Under the pieces are notes generated by a model. It worked only from the letters and a program-made list of their open reading frames with translations, was not told where the DNA came from and did no database searches. From Flavobacteriales bacterium (GTDB lineage: Bacteria > Bacteroidota > Bacteroidia > Flavobacteriales_F > PHOS-HE28), in the NCBI GenBank assembly GCA_016716605.1, contig JADJWA010000001.1, positions 62,001 to 126,000 of the forward strand: DNA of 64,000 nucleotides, read 5' to 3'. Numbering within the stretch: the stretch's first letter is position 1; every line of letters starts with the position of its first letter. Positions 53,933 through 62,837 of this stretch are shown here, one piece after another. The position numbers and the translations under genes are program-made.

Positions 53933-55549
53933 CTACCGGACTTTAAGCGCAATGGCCCCGAGTTTCACCACGGGTCCTTGGCCGTTGCTCAACTGAGCCG
54001 TGATGTTCTCGATCACGATCTTATCCCCCGGCCTCACCTTGGCGAGCACCTGCTTGATATCCGAGCTGAACGCCGCCCCTTGGCACACATGATCGATCGG
54101 ATTGCTGCTGCCGCGCTGAAAGCTGAACGTGTAGCTCTTCGCCGTCCACACATCCCCGAACTCGGTGTTCGTCTTCACCGCCACTCCCGGGGCGTTCTTC
54201 AAGTCATTGAGCGCGATCCAGGTGTCGGCAGAGCCCTTGTCCCTCACGTATGCTGAGGGCGGAGGGAGGTTCTTCACCCTGAATACAACCGGCCCGATCC
54301 TGCGCGTGCTGCCATCGGGCAAGGTGGCGGTGGCGAAAACCTCGGCCTTGGAGTCGGTCATGCCCGTGGCCACCCAGCCATTGCCGCTGCGCGTGATCCG
54401 GCCCGTGCTGATGCCGGCTTGGATCCGTTCGGCCGGAACACCAGGCACCGATAGCTCGATGGGGTTCTCGACCCCGCGATAGAGCACATTCATCTTGGTG
54501 GGGCTGGCCACTAACAGCGGCGCCATCACCTGGTATGAAGCCGCGTAAGGGATCTCCTCGATGCCCTTGGGGCCATCGAACCGGATCGAGCCCTCCACGC
54601 GCTGCTCACCGATGGCGTCGCCGCGCACGCAGAGCTTGGCTTTGCCATCGGCGCCAGTGGGCAACTCTTGCCCGTCCTTCAACCTGACTTGCGCCGGATT
54701 GCGCGGATCATAAGCGGCCAGGAAGACATCGGCACGGAAGGAATCGCCGAGCATGATCAGGCTGCTCTGCGGCACCACGGCGGTGGTGAGCGTGCTGAAG
54801 CGGTAATCCTCGAGCTCGGCGCCGCGATAGAGCCACTTCACCATATCGTTCTCCGCAGCGCGCACATCCGCTTGGAGCTTGCTGAGCGTTGCGATGCCCG
54901 CCGCCAAGGGCACATCATAGAAGTTGATGCTCTCCCAGTTGTTGAGCGTGCCGCTGGCATCACGCCGGTCGCTGAAGTCGAAGAGGGCATCGAGCGAAGC
55001 TGATAGTGGCTGGCCCTTCTCACCCGCCAATCCCTTCAGGCTGTCTCGGAACGCCGTGATGCGCATGCGGATGCCGTGCGCGGTGCCATCGCCGGTGCGC
55101 GGCGATCCGGGCTCGCTGCCCACGAGCGCATGCGTGAGCACATCGCGGTCGTCCTTCTTCTCCAGCATGAGCAGCGCACGCAGCGTGTCGCGGCCATTGG
55201 CATCGGTGCCACGCAGGAGCCTGGGCGCCAGGCCATCGGCCTTGGCGATGGTGGCGGTCTTGATGCCCTCGAGATGCCGCACGATCGAATCGGCCATGGC
55301 CTTCACGCGCAACGCTTCTTGGTGCTTCGCCGCGAATTTGTCGGGGAATCGCGTAGCCATATCGGCGAACACGGCGTACTCCACTTGCGAGCGTTGCTCA
55401 TGGGCGCGTTCGCTCCGCACGAGCTCGGCATCCATGATGGCAAAGGCGTCGAGCACCTCCTTGCTCACGTTCAGCGCGAGGATCGCGGTGAGCACGAGGT
55501 ACATCATGTTGATCATCTTCTGGCGGGGCGGGAGCTTCGCGGAGGCCAT
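53933..55549 (-). CDS. GldM paralogue (second PorM/GldM)
   Basis: A 538-residue protein with the GldM start MASAKLPPRQKMINMMYLVL, the single N-terminal membrane helix (LTAILALNVSKEVLDAFA) and the same series of periplasmic domains as GldM at 60265-61911: the helical D1 region, then NNWESINFYDVPLAAGIATL, VVPQSSLIMLGDSFRADVFLA, VASPTKMNVLYRGVENPIEL, GNGWVATG, VFRVKNLPPPSAYV and a final domain ending VKLGAIALKVR. GldM forms the rotary, membrane-spanning arm of the T9SS motor. This copy is intact, has diverged extensively, and stands after the ABC-F gene. It could form mixed or alternative motors with the single GldL. Confidence 0.88.
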   Translation of the reverse strand: MASAKLPPRQKMINMMYLVLTAILALNVSKEVLDAFAIMDAELVRSERAHEQRSQVEYAVFADMATRFPDKFAAKHQEALRVKAMADSIVRHLEGIKTATIAKADGLAPRLLRGTDANGRDTLRALLMLEKKDDRDVLTHALVGSEPGSPRTGDGTAHGIRMRITAFRDSLKGLAGEKGQPLSASLDALFDFSDRRDASGTLNNWESINFYDVPLAAGIATLSKLQADVRAAENDMVKWLYRGAELEDYRFSTLTTAVVPQSSLIMLGDSFRADVFLAAYDPRNPAQVRLKDGQELPTGADGKAKLCVRGDAIGEQRVEGSIRFDGPKGIEEIPYAASYQVMAPLLVASPTKMNVLYRGVENPIELSVPGVPAERIQAGISTGRITRSGNGWVATGMTDSKAEVFATATLPDGSTRRIGPVVFRVKNLPPPSAYVRDKGSADTWIALNDLKNAPGVAVKTNTEFGDVWTAKSYTFSFQRGSSNPIDHVCQGAAFSSDIKQVLAKVRPGDKIVIENITAQLSNGQGPVVKLGAIALKVR

Positions 55550-55621
55550 GGCGCTGCGGGTTGATGAGGGTGCGGCATGCACCATCGATCAACCAATGCC
55601 ATCAATGAGCGCTGGTAACGC

Positions 55622-57577
55622 TCAGGCCGGATTCTCCTCCCCCAGCTCCTCCATCCGCAGCGAAGCCTCTTCCCACTCCTTCATCGTCGCAGCGATGCGC
55701 TCCGCCACTTCGCCCATGCGCGCATAGCCCTTCTCCACTTCGGCTGCGGGCATGCCGCTGCGCATCACTTCGGCCTGCAAGCTCTTCTCTTCCGCTTCCA
55801 ATTCAGCGAGCTGCTTCTCCAGGCGCGCCACCTGCGACTGCATACGCTTGCGCTCCTTGTCGCGCTCGCGGCGATCGGCATGCTCGCTCTTGTCGGTTCT
55901 CTCGGCCTTGGTCTTCGGCTGCGCCGCGCTGCTCTTGCCGATGTCGGCGCCCTGCAGGGCCTTGCGCTTCTCGATCAGCTCGAGGATGTCCATGTGCTGG
56001 TCGCGGATGCGGTGATCGTCGAGCTCGAGCAAGCGATTGGTGAGGCCGGTGAGGAAGTCGCGGTCGTGGCTCACGAGCAGGAAGGTGCCCTCGTAGTTCT
56101 TCAGCGCGTTCTTCAGCACATCCTTGCTCTGGATGTCGAGGTGGTGGGTGGGCTCATCAAGGATGAGGAAGTTGAGGGGCTTCAGCAGCATGCAGCAGAG
56201 CGCCAACCGGGCGCGTTCGCCACCGCTGAGCACCTTCACCTTCTTGTCCACATCATCGCCGCTGAACATGAATGCGCCGAGCATGGCGCGAACGCGTACG
56301 CGGTTCTCTTCGCTGGCGGCATACTCAGCGGTCTCCATCACCGTGCCCGCCGGATTCATTCGTTCCGGCATGTCCTGCGCGTAGTAGCCCACGATCACGT
56401 TGTGCCCGAGCTTGATCTCGCCATCGTAGGGCTCCTCGCCCATGATCATGCGCACCAGGGTTGACTTGCCCGTGCCGTTGGCGCCCACCAGTGCGAGGTG
56501 CTCGCCCTTGGCGATGGTGAGCTCAGCTTTGCGGAAGATCTCCTTGGTCTGCTCCGGATGCTTCCGATCAGGATAGGACTTGCTCACGCCCTTCACCTCG
56601 CACACGATCTTGCCGCTCTGCGGTGCAGGCGGGAACTTCACCAGCATCTTCCGCAGGTCCTCGTCTTCCACTTCAATGCGCTCGAGCTTGTCGAGCTTGG
56701 TGATCAGGCTCTGCGCGAACGCGGCCTTGCTGGCCTTCGCCCTGAACTTGTTGATCAGATCGGTGGTCTCCTTGATGTAGCGCTGCTGGTCCTTGGCTTG
56801 CGCGGCCTGCTGCTCGCGCTCCACCTTGCGCAGCTCCACATACTGGCTCCAGGGCACCTTGCGGTCGATGAGCTTGCCGCCCACGACCTCCAGCGTGCGC
56901 TTGGTGAGCCGGTCCAGGAAGGTCTTGTCGTGGCTGATGAGCACCAGGGCCGCCGGATAGGTGCGCAGGAGATCCTCGAGCCATTGGATCGCGGGGAGAT
57001 CCAAATGGTTGGTGGGCTCATCGAGCAGCAGCAGGTCCGGCTGGATCAGCAGCAGCCGCGCGAGCTCCGCGCGCATGCGCCAGCCGCCGCTCATCTCGCT
57101 CATCAGCCGGTGCATGTCCTTCTCCACGAAACCGATGCCCTTGAGCATGCGCTCGATCTGCATGTCGTGGTCCGCGGCGCCGATCGTGTTCAATCGCTCA
57201 TGCGCATGCGCCAGCATCGTGGCGAGCTCTATCGCCTCCTCGTCAGTGGTGGCCTTCTCAAGCGCCATCTCGATCCGCTCCAGCGAAGCGTTCAGGGCGA
57301 TGGCCTCTTCGAAGGCTTTCTCCGCGACCTGCCAGGGCGTGAGCTCAAGGTTGTGGGCCATCTCCTGTGGGAGATAGCCCAAGGTGAGCTCATTGGGCTT
57401 GCCGATGGTGCCGCCGTCAAAAGGCTGCTGACCGGCCATGATCTTCAGCAAGGTGCTCTTGCCGGCACCATTGCGGCCAACAAGGCCGATGCGGTCGTCG
57501 CTCCCGATGAAGAAGGAGACGGCATCGAACATAGGCCGCTGGCCGAAGTGGAGGGTAAGGCCCTGTACGGTGATCAT
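55622..57577 (-). CDS. ABC-F family ATPase
   Basis: A 651-residue cytoplasmic protein with two ABC ATPase domains and no membrane segments: Walker A GRNGAGKSTLL and GANGTGKSTLV, signatures MSGGW and LSGGE, Walker B LLLLDEPTNHLDL and FLILDEPTHHLDI, and a charged interdomain linker (ETTDLINKFRAKASKAA). A coiled-coil extension closes the protein (RRERDKERKRMQSQVARLEK ...). ABC-F proteins act on ribosomes in translation or resistance. The subtype cannot be set from this view; it is close to Uup/EttA-type housekeeping members. It separates the GldN paralogues from the GldM paralogue. Confidence 0.92.
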   Translation of the reverse strand: MITVQGLTLHFGQRPMFDAVSFFIGSDDRIGLVGRNGAGKSTLLKIMAGQQPFDGGTIGKPNELTLGYLPQEMAHNLELTPWQVAEKAFEEAIALNASLERIEMALEKATTDEEAIELATMLAHAHERLNTIGAADHDMQIERMLKGIGFVEKDMHRLMSEMSGGWRMRAELARLLLIQPDLLLLDEPTNHLDLPAIQWLEDLLRTYPAALVLISHDKTFLDRLTKRTLEVVGGKLIDRKVPWSQYVELRKVEREQQAAQAKDQQRYIKETTDLINKFRAKASKAAFAQSLITKLDKLERIEVEDEDLRKMLVKFPPAPQSGKIVCEVKGVSKSYPDRKHPEQTKEIFRKAELTIAKGEHLALVGANGTGKSTLVRMIMGEEPYDGEIKLGHNVIVGYYAQDMPERMNPAGTVMETAEYAASEENRVRVRAMLGAFMFSGDDVDKKVKVLSGGERARLALCCMLLKPLNFLILDEPTHHLDIQSKDVLKNALKNYEGTFLLVSHDRDFLTGLTNRLLELDDHRIRDQHMDILELIEKRKALQGADIGKSSAAQPKTKAERTDKSEHADRRERDKERKRMQSQVARLEKQLAELEAEEKSLQAEVMRSGMPAAEVEKGYARMGEVAERIAATMKEWEEASLRMEELGEENPA

Positions 57578-57594
57578 AGCCTGTGAAAGGGCCG

Positions 57595-57602
57595 CGAAAG
57601 TA
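57595..57602 (-). promoter_or_regulatory. Promoter -7 element of the ABC-F gene
   Basis: On the minus strand this reads TACTTTCG, 17 bases before the ATG, so the ABC-F gene and perhaps the GldM paralogue form their own unit. Confidence 0.5.
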
Positions 57603-57628
57603 GCCGATTGGCCCCGGGCGGAGCTTCA

Positions 57629-58470
57629 TCAGCAAATCCAGAGGTCGTGCTCGAATGGGAAGCGGCGCTCTTTAATCGCTTCGCCTTCGAGCAGTCCGTC
57701 CAATCCTTGGGCATGCTCCCTGATGCGCCGGTCGCGAGCGTTGCTCTCCTTTACCAAGAAGCTGCTGAAGCGCCTCGACTCAAGCCATTGATCGACGGTG
57801 GTCCGGCCACCATCATTCCGAGGATTGAATTCCTCGGCATTGGCCAGCACATGCCGAAGCTCCGGGTCGTAGAGCCGGAAAAGCGGTGCGTGGCCGCGCA
57901 GTTCGCCGTCCTCACCGCGCACTTCTTTCATCGGGGCGATGCCGATGATGCGCTCGTCCATCACGCCGCGCTGCTTTTCGAAGACCCAATCCTCCTTGAT
58001 CTGATCGCGCGTGACCTGCACTGCGGTGATGGGATCGGGCTGCGCCACGGGGAAGGGCATTTCCGGGTCGTCGAGGCTCGGTGTCCACACATTCACCATG
58101 GGGTTCAGCACCGAGTCGACTTCACCACGGAGCATCGGGTGGTTCAAGGAGTCGTCGTTGGCCAGCACGCCAGGCGCATGCACTGTGAGCGTAACGTCCT
58201 TCAACAGGGCTGGGCGGATCACATCGAAGAGGCTGCGATGGCCTTGGGCCGGTTCCAACGGGAAGATGAACGGGGGGTGATCTTCTCCCGCACATCGAGC
58301 ACGCGCCTTACGCACTTGCAGAAGAGCACATCGGCTTCCCGAAGGAGTGCAAGGGGAACGGGGCGTCGCGTGGGAGCGTGCTCACGGATGTACGCGCCGT
58401 CGAGCAGGTGCTGGGTGAATGCAGCATGGCCGATCGAGCCAAGGATGAAGGTGAGGATCCACGTGCGCAT
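57629..58470 (-). CDS. GldN paralogue 3, frameshifted at a C-tract
   Basis: The first part (ATG at 58470) reads MRTWILTFILGSIGHAAFTQ, HLLDGAYIREH and LREADVLFCKCVRRVLDVREKI, then loses the frame at a run of six C (58272-58277, minus strand). The next frame continues PPFIFPLEPAQGHRSLFDVIRPAL ... KEDWVFEKQRGVMDERIIGI ... APMKEVRGEDGELRG and ends EHDLWIC at 57629. With seven C residues the whole gene is one frame of about 280 residues. This is the same fold and order as GldN, which contributes to the ring at the outer-membrane side of the T9SS. Either the gene is phase-variable at this tract, or it is broken, or one base was lost in sequencing. Confidence 0.82.
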
Positions 58471-58514
58471 GGGGGTGGTATCCCGTTAATGCATGCGCGC
58501 TCGAAAGGGGACCC

Positions 58515-59291
58515 TCAATAATGCCAGAGGTCGAATCCAATGGCCTCGAGCTGCCGGCGAACTGCATCGCTCTCCAGCAGTGCATCGAGGCTCATGCTGG
58601 TGCCGTTGATCGCGCGATCCTGCATGTTGCTCACCTTGGTGATGGTTCCACGGAAGAGGCGTCGGTTTAAGACTGTCTCGAAGGTCACCGGCGATCCTTC
58701 GGGGCCTTTTCCGGCCACCCACCACGCGAACAGCTGTCGGCATTCCGGGTAATAGAGCCAGAACATAGGGCGATAGCCGCGTAATTCGCCCAGTTCGCCA
58801 CGAACCTCTTTCATGGGCGCCAGTCCGATGATGCGCACTTCCATCACCGAACGCGCTTTGTCGAATATCCAATCCTCCTTGATCATGTAGCGGCTGACGG
58901 CGATTCCAGGCAGGGTGTCCAAAGCCGCTAGATCGTGCATGAGCGGAGTTCTCCCGAGGACGGTGCGGAATCCATCATCCAATCCATCCCCGCCCGCAAG
59001 GAAGGCCCTGATGCCTCCTTCATCTCGCACACCGTGACGGATCACCTCAATCAGGCTGCGACAGCGCGTGGCGCCAACAGCAGGTCTTGCGAGCAATTGG
59101 TTCGTCGGTTCGGATAGGTCGATCACGCGCCAAACGCGCCGATGCCACATCACGTCGGCTTCGCGCAGCGGGGCGTACGGCCTTACGATGCCATCGCCAC
59201 GGCAGGGATCATCTGGATCCAGCGTGCCCTGCGCCACGGCCGGTCCGCATGCGCAAAGGGCAATGAAGAGTAATCCGCTCCGGAGGGGCAT
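58515..59291 (-). CDS. GldN paralogue 2
   Basis: A 258-residue protein with a signal peptide (LLFIALCACGPAVAQ) and the GldN body: APLREADVMWHRRVWRVIDL, SLIEVIRHGV, YMIKEDWIFDKARSVMEVRI, LAPMKEVRGELGELRGYRPM, FWLYYPECRQLF, ending FDLWHY. It is shorter than the canonical GldN and lacks part of the middle section (about residues 100-140). It is 87 bases downstream of gldN with a strong hairpin between. It is probably another subunit of the GldKN outer-membrane ring, or a replacement for it. Confidence 0.87.
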   Translation of the reverse strand: MPLRSGLLFIALCACGPAVAQGTLDPDDPCRGDGIVRPYAPLREADVMWHRRVWRVIDLSEPTNQLLARPAVGATRCRSLIEVIRHGVRDEGGIRAFLAGGDGLDDGFRTVLGRTPLMHDLAALDTLPGIAVSRYMIKEDWIFDKARSVMEVRIIGLAPMKEVRGELGELRGYRPMFWLYYPECRQLFAWWVAGKGPEGSPVTFETVLNRRLFRGTITKVSNMQDRAINGTSMSLDALLESDAVRRQLEAIGFDLWHY

Positions 59292-59333
59292 GATCGGACA
59301 ACGTCCGGAACCGTCATGAGCGTACTTGAACGA

Positions 59334-59359
59334 CGAAGCCCCGGGGTCGCCGGGGCTTC
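59334..59359 (-). terminator. Strong hairpin after gldN
   Basis: CGAAGCCCCGG pairs perfectly with CCGGGGCTTCG around a GTCG loop. The T-tail on the minus strand is weak (TCGTTC), so it may attenuate or process the transcript rather than end it fully. Confidence 0.6.
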
Positions 59360-59378
59360 GCAATAAATGCGGATCGGA

Positions 59379-60236
59379 TCAGAAATTCCAGAGATCGTGC
59401 TCGAGCTCGAAGAGCGCTTGCTTGATCTCCTCGCCCTCGAGCAAAGCATCGAGGCCTGTCTTGTAATCACTGATCTGGCGGTCGTACACATTGCTCCACT
59501 TGGTGATGTAGCTGCTGAACTGCCGCTTCCAGAAGATGTCCTCGAAGCTGCGGCGTTCTGCATCATTCTCACGGTTGAAGGCATCCCAGTTCGCGAACAC
59601 GTAACGGCACTCGGGGTAGTAGAGCCAGAAGAGCGGACGGTAGCCGCGCACCTCGCCATCCTCGCCGCGCACCTCTTTCATCGGCGCCAGGCCGATGATG
59701 CGGATGTCGAGGGTGCTGCGCTGCTTGTCGAAGATCCAATCCTCCTTGAGCTTGTACATCTTGATGTCGCGGCTCTCGAGGTCGATGGTCTGCACCACCA
59801 TCTCCATGTCGCCGGTCACAAGGCTCTCAGTGTACTGAGTATCGAGTCGGCTGAAGAGGTCCTTCAGCTCGGTGGGCAGGAAGGCCTTCTTGAACTCGTC
59901 ATCATCGGCTAGCGCGCCGGGGTCGTAGGCGGTGATCGAGCCATCGACCATAAGGCCCTGACGAATCACATCGAATAGGCTGCGGCGGTCATTGAGCGGA
60001 CTGGTGGGGTAATACAGCGGGTGGTTGATCTTCTCACGCAGGTCAAGCGTGCGCCAGACGCGACGGTGCCACATCACGTCGGCCTCACGGATGTGCGTGT
60101 AAGGCACAACGCGCTTGGTCTTCGTGTGCTCCTTGATGTAGGCGCCATCGAGCACTGTCTGGGCCATCGCGCCGGGCGTGGCCAAGGCACCAGCCAGAAG
60201 GGCCAGCGCCATCATCAGGTTCATCAGCTTCCTCAT
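59379..60236 (-). CDS. gldN: T9SS protein GldN (PorN)
   Basis: A 285-residue protein with a signal peptide (ALLAGALATPGAMAQ) and the full GldN body: LDGAYIKEHTKTKRVVPYTH, READVMWHRRVWRTLDLREK, SLFDVIRQGL, YKLKEDWIFDKQRSTLDIRI, APMKEVRGEDGEVRGYRP, FWLYYPECRYVFANW, ending LEHDLWNF. GldN pairs with GldK in the periplasmic ring under the outer membrane. It follows gldM by 28 bases in the standard gldK-L-M-N order. Confidence 0.94.
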   Translation of the reverse strand: MRKLMNLMMALALLAGALATPGAMAQTVLDGAYIKEHTKTKRVVPYTHIREADVMWHRRVWRTLDLREKINHPLYYPTSPLNDRRSLFDVIRQGLMVDGSITAYDPGALADDDEFKKAFLPTELKDLFSRLDTQYTESLVTGDMEMVVQTIDLESRDIKMYKLKEDWIFDKQRSTLDIRIIGLAPMKEVRGEDGEVRGYRPLFWLYYPECRYVFANWDAFNRENDAERRSFEDIFWKRQFSSYITKWSNVYDRQISDYKTGLDALLEGEEIKQALFELEHDLWNF

Positions 60237-60264
60237 CGCCGCTGTGATTTGGTTCTAGCGTACG

Positions 60265-61911
60265 TTACACCACCTTGAACGAGAGCGAGCCCAGGTTCCG
60301 CACGGTGCCGTCCGGTCCCCTGGCCTTGATGCCCTCGATGTACACCTTCTGGCCGGGCTTGGCCTTCTTGAACATCTCCTTCATCTGGCTGCTCACAGCA
60401 GGGCCCTTCGTCATCTGCTCAAGCGGGGTGCCGCCCACGATCATGGTCACCTTGAACTCCACCACCTCGAACTTCAGGTCGAAATCAAAGTCCACCATCT
60501 TCGCGATCACGCCAGCCGCAGCAGTGAGCTCTGCCTTCTTGATGTTCTCATCGTTCACGCTTTTTCCCGCGAAATAGGGTTGCGGGTTGGGCACGTTCTT
60601 CACGCGGAACTTCATCGGCGGCATGGTCTTCTTTGACCCATCCGGATTGGTAACGGTAGCGCTCACATTTGCTTCGCTATCCTTACCAGGCTTCACGATC
60701 CAACCTTCACCGGACCTGGTCAACGAACCGTTGGTCATTGAAGGCTGAACCAGCTTATCGCTGTACCCGGACACGCTGATGCTCACCGGGTTATCCACCC
60801 CGCGATAGAACACGTTCATCTTGGTCGGGCTCACCACCAGCGTGGGAGCTGCCACTTCGTACTCCGTGTAGAACGCTTCGATCTGCTCCTCGCCGCCGAC
60901 GGGCTTGTACTTGATGATACCGCTTACCTGGTTCAAACCAGCGCTGCCGGCCTGGCGCTCCAGTATCGCCTTAGCACCATTCATGGGCAGCTTCTCGCTC
61001 TCACCGATGATCTTCGGCGGCGTGGAGGTCGTATCCACTTTCGCGCCGGGCTTACAGATCCAAACCTCTGGCGCATTCTGGTCATCATAGGCACCAAGGA
61101 AGATCTCGGCCATGTACTTCGACCCTACGGTCACATAGCTGCTCTGCGGCTTAACGATGGCCGTGAGCTTATTGAACTTGAAGCTCTTGCCTTCCACCGC
61201 GTCGAGCATGCGCTTCACCACTTCGCCTTCGGCGTTGCGCACATCCGCCTGCATCTTGCTCATGATGGTGATTCCTGCAGCGAGGGGCACGTGGTAGAAA
61301 TTGATGCTCTCCCAGGTGTTATCCGTTCCGCCAGCGTCCTTACGGTTACTGAAGTCGAATAGACGATCCATGGCAGCGGCCAAGTCCGCATCCTCCGGGC
61401 GCAGGCCCTTCACCTTGTCGCGGAACTCCTCCATCTTGCGGCGAAGGTCCACCGCTGTGAAAGGCTCATCCTTGGGCTTCGCCGGCTCGCTGCCGATCAT
61501 AAGGTTGGTGATCACGTTGTTGTCGTCCTTCTTGTTCACCTTCTCCAGGCTCATGATCCGGCCGTCTGCGAGCTGAACGCTGTCACGCGGGAGCTTTTCC
61601 GCTTCTGTGATCACGCGCACCTTGAGCGTATCGATGTACGCGATCAGGTCCGTGCCCATCTTCTTAACCACCTGCGCTTCCTTCCAGGCTGCTTCGTACT
61701 TGGTTGGATTCTCCTTCGCGTAGTCCTCGAAGGTCTTGTATTGCACGGCCATCTTCTCGTTGAGCGACAGCTTGGTGGTCTCCAAGCCATTGTTCACCGT
61801 CACGAAGCTGTCCAGGATCTCCTTGGATACGTTCAGCGCCAAGAGCGCCGTAAGCACCAAGTACATCATGTTGATCATCTTCTGTCTCGGGGACAGATTT
61901 CCACCGGCCAT
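60265..61911 (-). CDS. gldM: T9SS motor protein GldM (PorM)
   Basis: A 548-residue protein. It starts MAGGNLSPRQKMINMMYLVL with a single membrane helix, then helical and beta domains D1-D4 (TWESINFYHVPLAAGITIM, VKPQSSYVTVGSKYMAEIFL, VVSPTKMNVFYRGVDNPVSI, MKFRVKNVPNPQPYFAGKS) and ends SLSFKVV. GldM with GldL forms the proton-driven rotary motor that powers T9SS secretion and gliding. Confidence 0.95.
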   Translation of the reverse strand: MAGGNLSPRQKMINMMYLVLTALLALNVSKEILDSFVTVNNGLETTKLSLNEKMAVQYKTFEDYAKENPTKYEAAWKEAQVVKKMGTDLIAYIDTLKVRVITEAEKLPRDSVQLADGRIMSLEKVNKKDDNNVITNLMIGSEPAKPKDEPFTAVDLRRKMEEFRDKVKGLRPEDADLAAAMDRLFDFSNRKDAGGTDNTWESINFYHVPLAAGITIMSKMQADVRNAEGEVVKRMLDAVEGKSFKFNKLTAIVKPQSSYVTVGSKYMAEIFLGAYDDQNAPEVWICKPGAKVDTTSTPPKIIGESEKLPMNGAKAILERQAGSAGLNQVSGIIKYKPVGGEEQIEAFYTEYEVAAPTLVVSPTKMNVFYRGVDNPVSISVSGYSDKLVQPSMTNGSLTRSGEGWIVKPGKDSEANVSATVTNPDGSKKTMPPMKFRVKNVPNPQPYFAGKSVNDENIKKAELTAAAGVIAKMVDFDFDLKFEVVEFKVTMIVGGTPLEQMTKGPAVSSQMKEMFKKAKPGQKVYIEGIKARGPDGTVRNLGSLSFKVV

Positions 61912-61952
61912 GGTTCAGGTCGTTTGGAGTTTCGGTTCAGGCTCGAGGTCGA

Positions 61953-62741
61953 TCAGTTCACGCGCATGGCGCTGAGCATGTTGCCATAGACGGTGTTGAG
62001 CTTCTGCAGATTGTCGCTCAGCGCGGCGATGTTCTCCTTGTAGCGCTTGGTGTCGTCCACCGAGTTGCGCAGGTTGGTCATCATCTCGCCCATACCCTCG
62101 AACATCTGGTTCGCGGCCTCGAGCTTCTCGCGGCTGGTCTTCAACTGCAACTCATACATCTCGTTGAGCGCGGTCAGGTTCTGGCTCATCTGGCGCAGGC
62201 CCTCACCGGCATGACGACCGGCCTCCACGTTCTGTGTGAGCCCCGTGAGGCTCTCGCTGGCCTTCATGTAGGTCTCGCCCAGGTTGCTCACCTTGCTCGC
62301 GGCATCCTTCAGGCTAGTGGTGTAATCGTTTGTGGCCGAGGCTGCGCTGGTGATCTGGCCCATGCTCTTGGCATTGTCGCTCAGGCTGCGCATGCCATCA
62401 CCAAGGCTAGCGATGAGCTCGGGTTCGATCTTGGCGCTCTCGAGCATATCGTCCAGCTGCTCGGTGATCGATCGCTGGTCCTCTTTCTTGAAGTCATCGC
62501 CCTCTGCCTTCTCGCCAGTGGCCAACTCCGGGTACACCAAGCTCCAATCGGGATCCTCATGCGGCGGCTCGAAAGCCGAGAAGAAGAAGATGATGGCCTC
62601 GGTGCTCAGACCAAGGATCAGGAAAAAGTCGGCCAAAGGCCAGTGCTGGATCTTGAAGAGCGCACCCACGATCACGACCGCTGCACCGAGTCCGTACAGC
62701 TTGGCCATGAAGTTCTTCCACTTCTTGCTGCCTGGTTTCAT
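61953..62741 (-). CDS. gldL: T9SS motor protein GldL (PorL)
   Basis: A 262-residue protein with two N-terminal membrane helices (LYGLGAAVVIVGALFKIQHW and PLADFFLILGLSTEAIIFFF; the Glu in the second helix is the expected proton-path residue) and a cytoplasmic helical tail (from about residue 90) with a coiled-coil end (NIAALSDNLQKLNTVYGNML). It surrounds GldM in the inner membrane. It is the only copy visible. Confidence 0.94.
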   Translation of the reverse strand: MKPGSKKWKNFMAKLYGLGAAVVIVGALFKIQHWPLADFFLILGLSTEAIIFFFSAFEPPHEDPDWSLVYPELATGEKAEGDDFKKEDQRSITEQLDDMLESAKIEPELIASLGDGMRSLSDNAKSMGQITSAASATNDYTTSLKDAASKVSNLGETYMKASESLTGLTQNVEAGRHAGEGLRQMSQNLTALNEMYELQLKTSREKLEAANQMFEGMGEMMTNLRNSVDDTKRYKENIAALSDNLQKLNTVYGNMLSAMRVN

Positions 62742-62837
62742 TGTTCTTCCTTGCGTTTGAGGTTCGTCTGGAGTGTTGGGAATGGCTGTTGAATGCGGCA
62801 GCGCTGGTTCAGTAACGGCCGCGGTTCACAGTAGGAT

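Noticed and set aside
53933..55549. GldM paralogue as a pseudogene
   Set aside because: The frame is intact along its full length and all GldM blocks are kept, so it is treated as functional.
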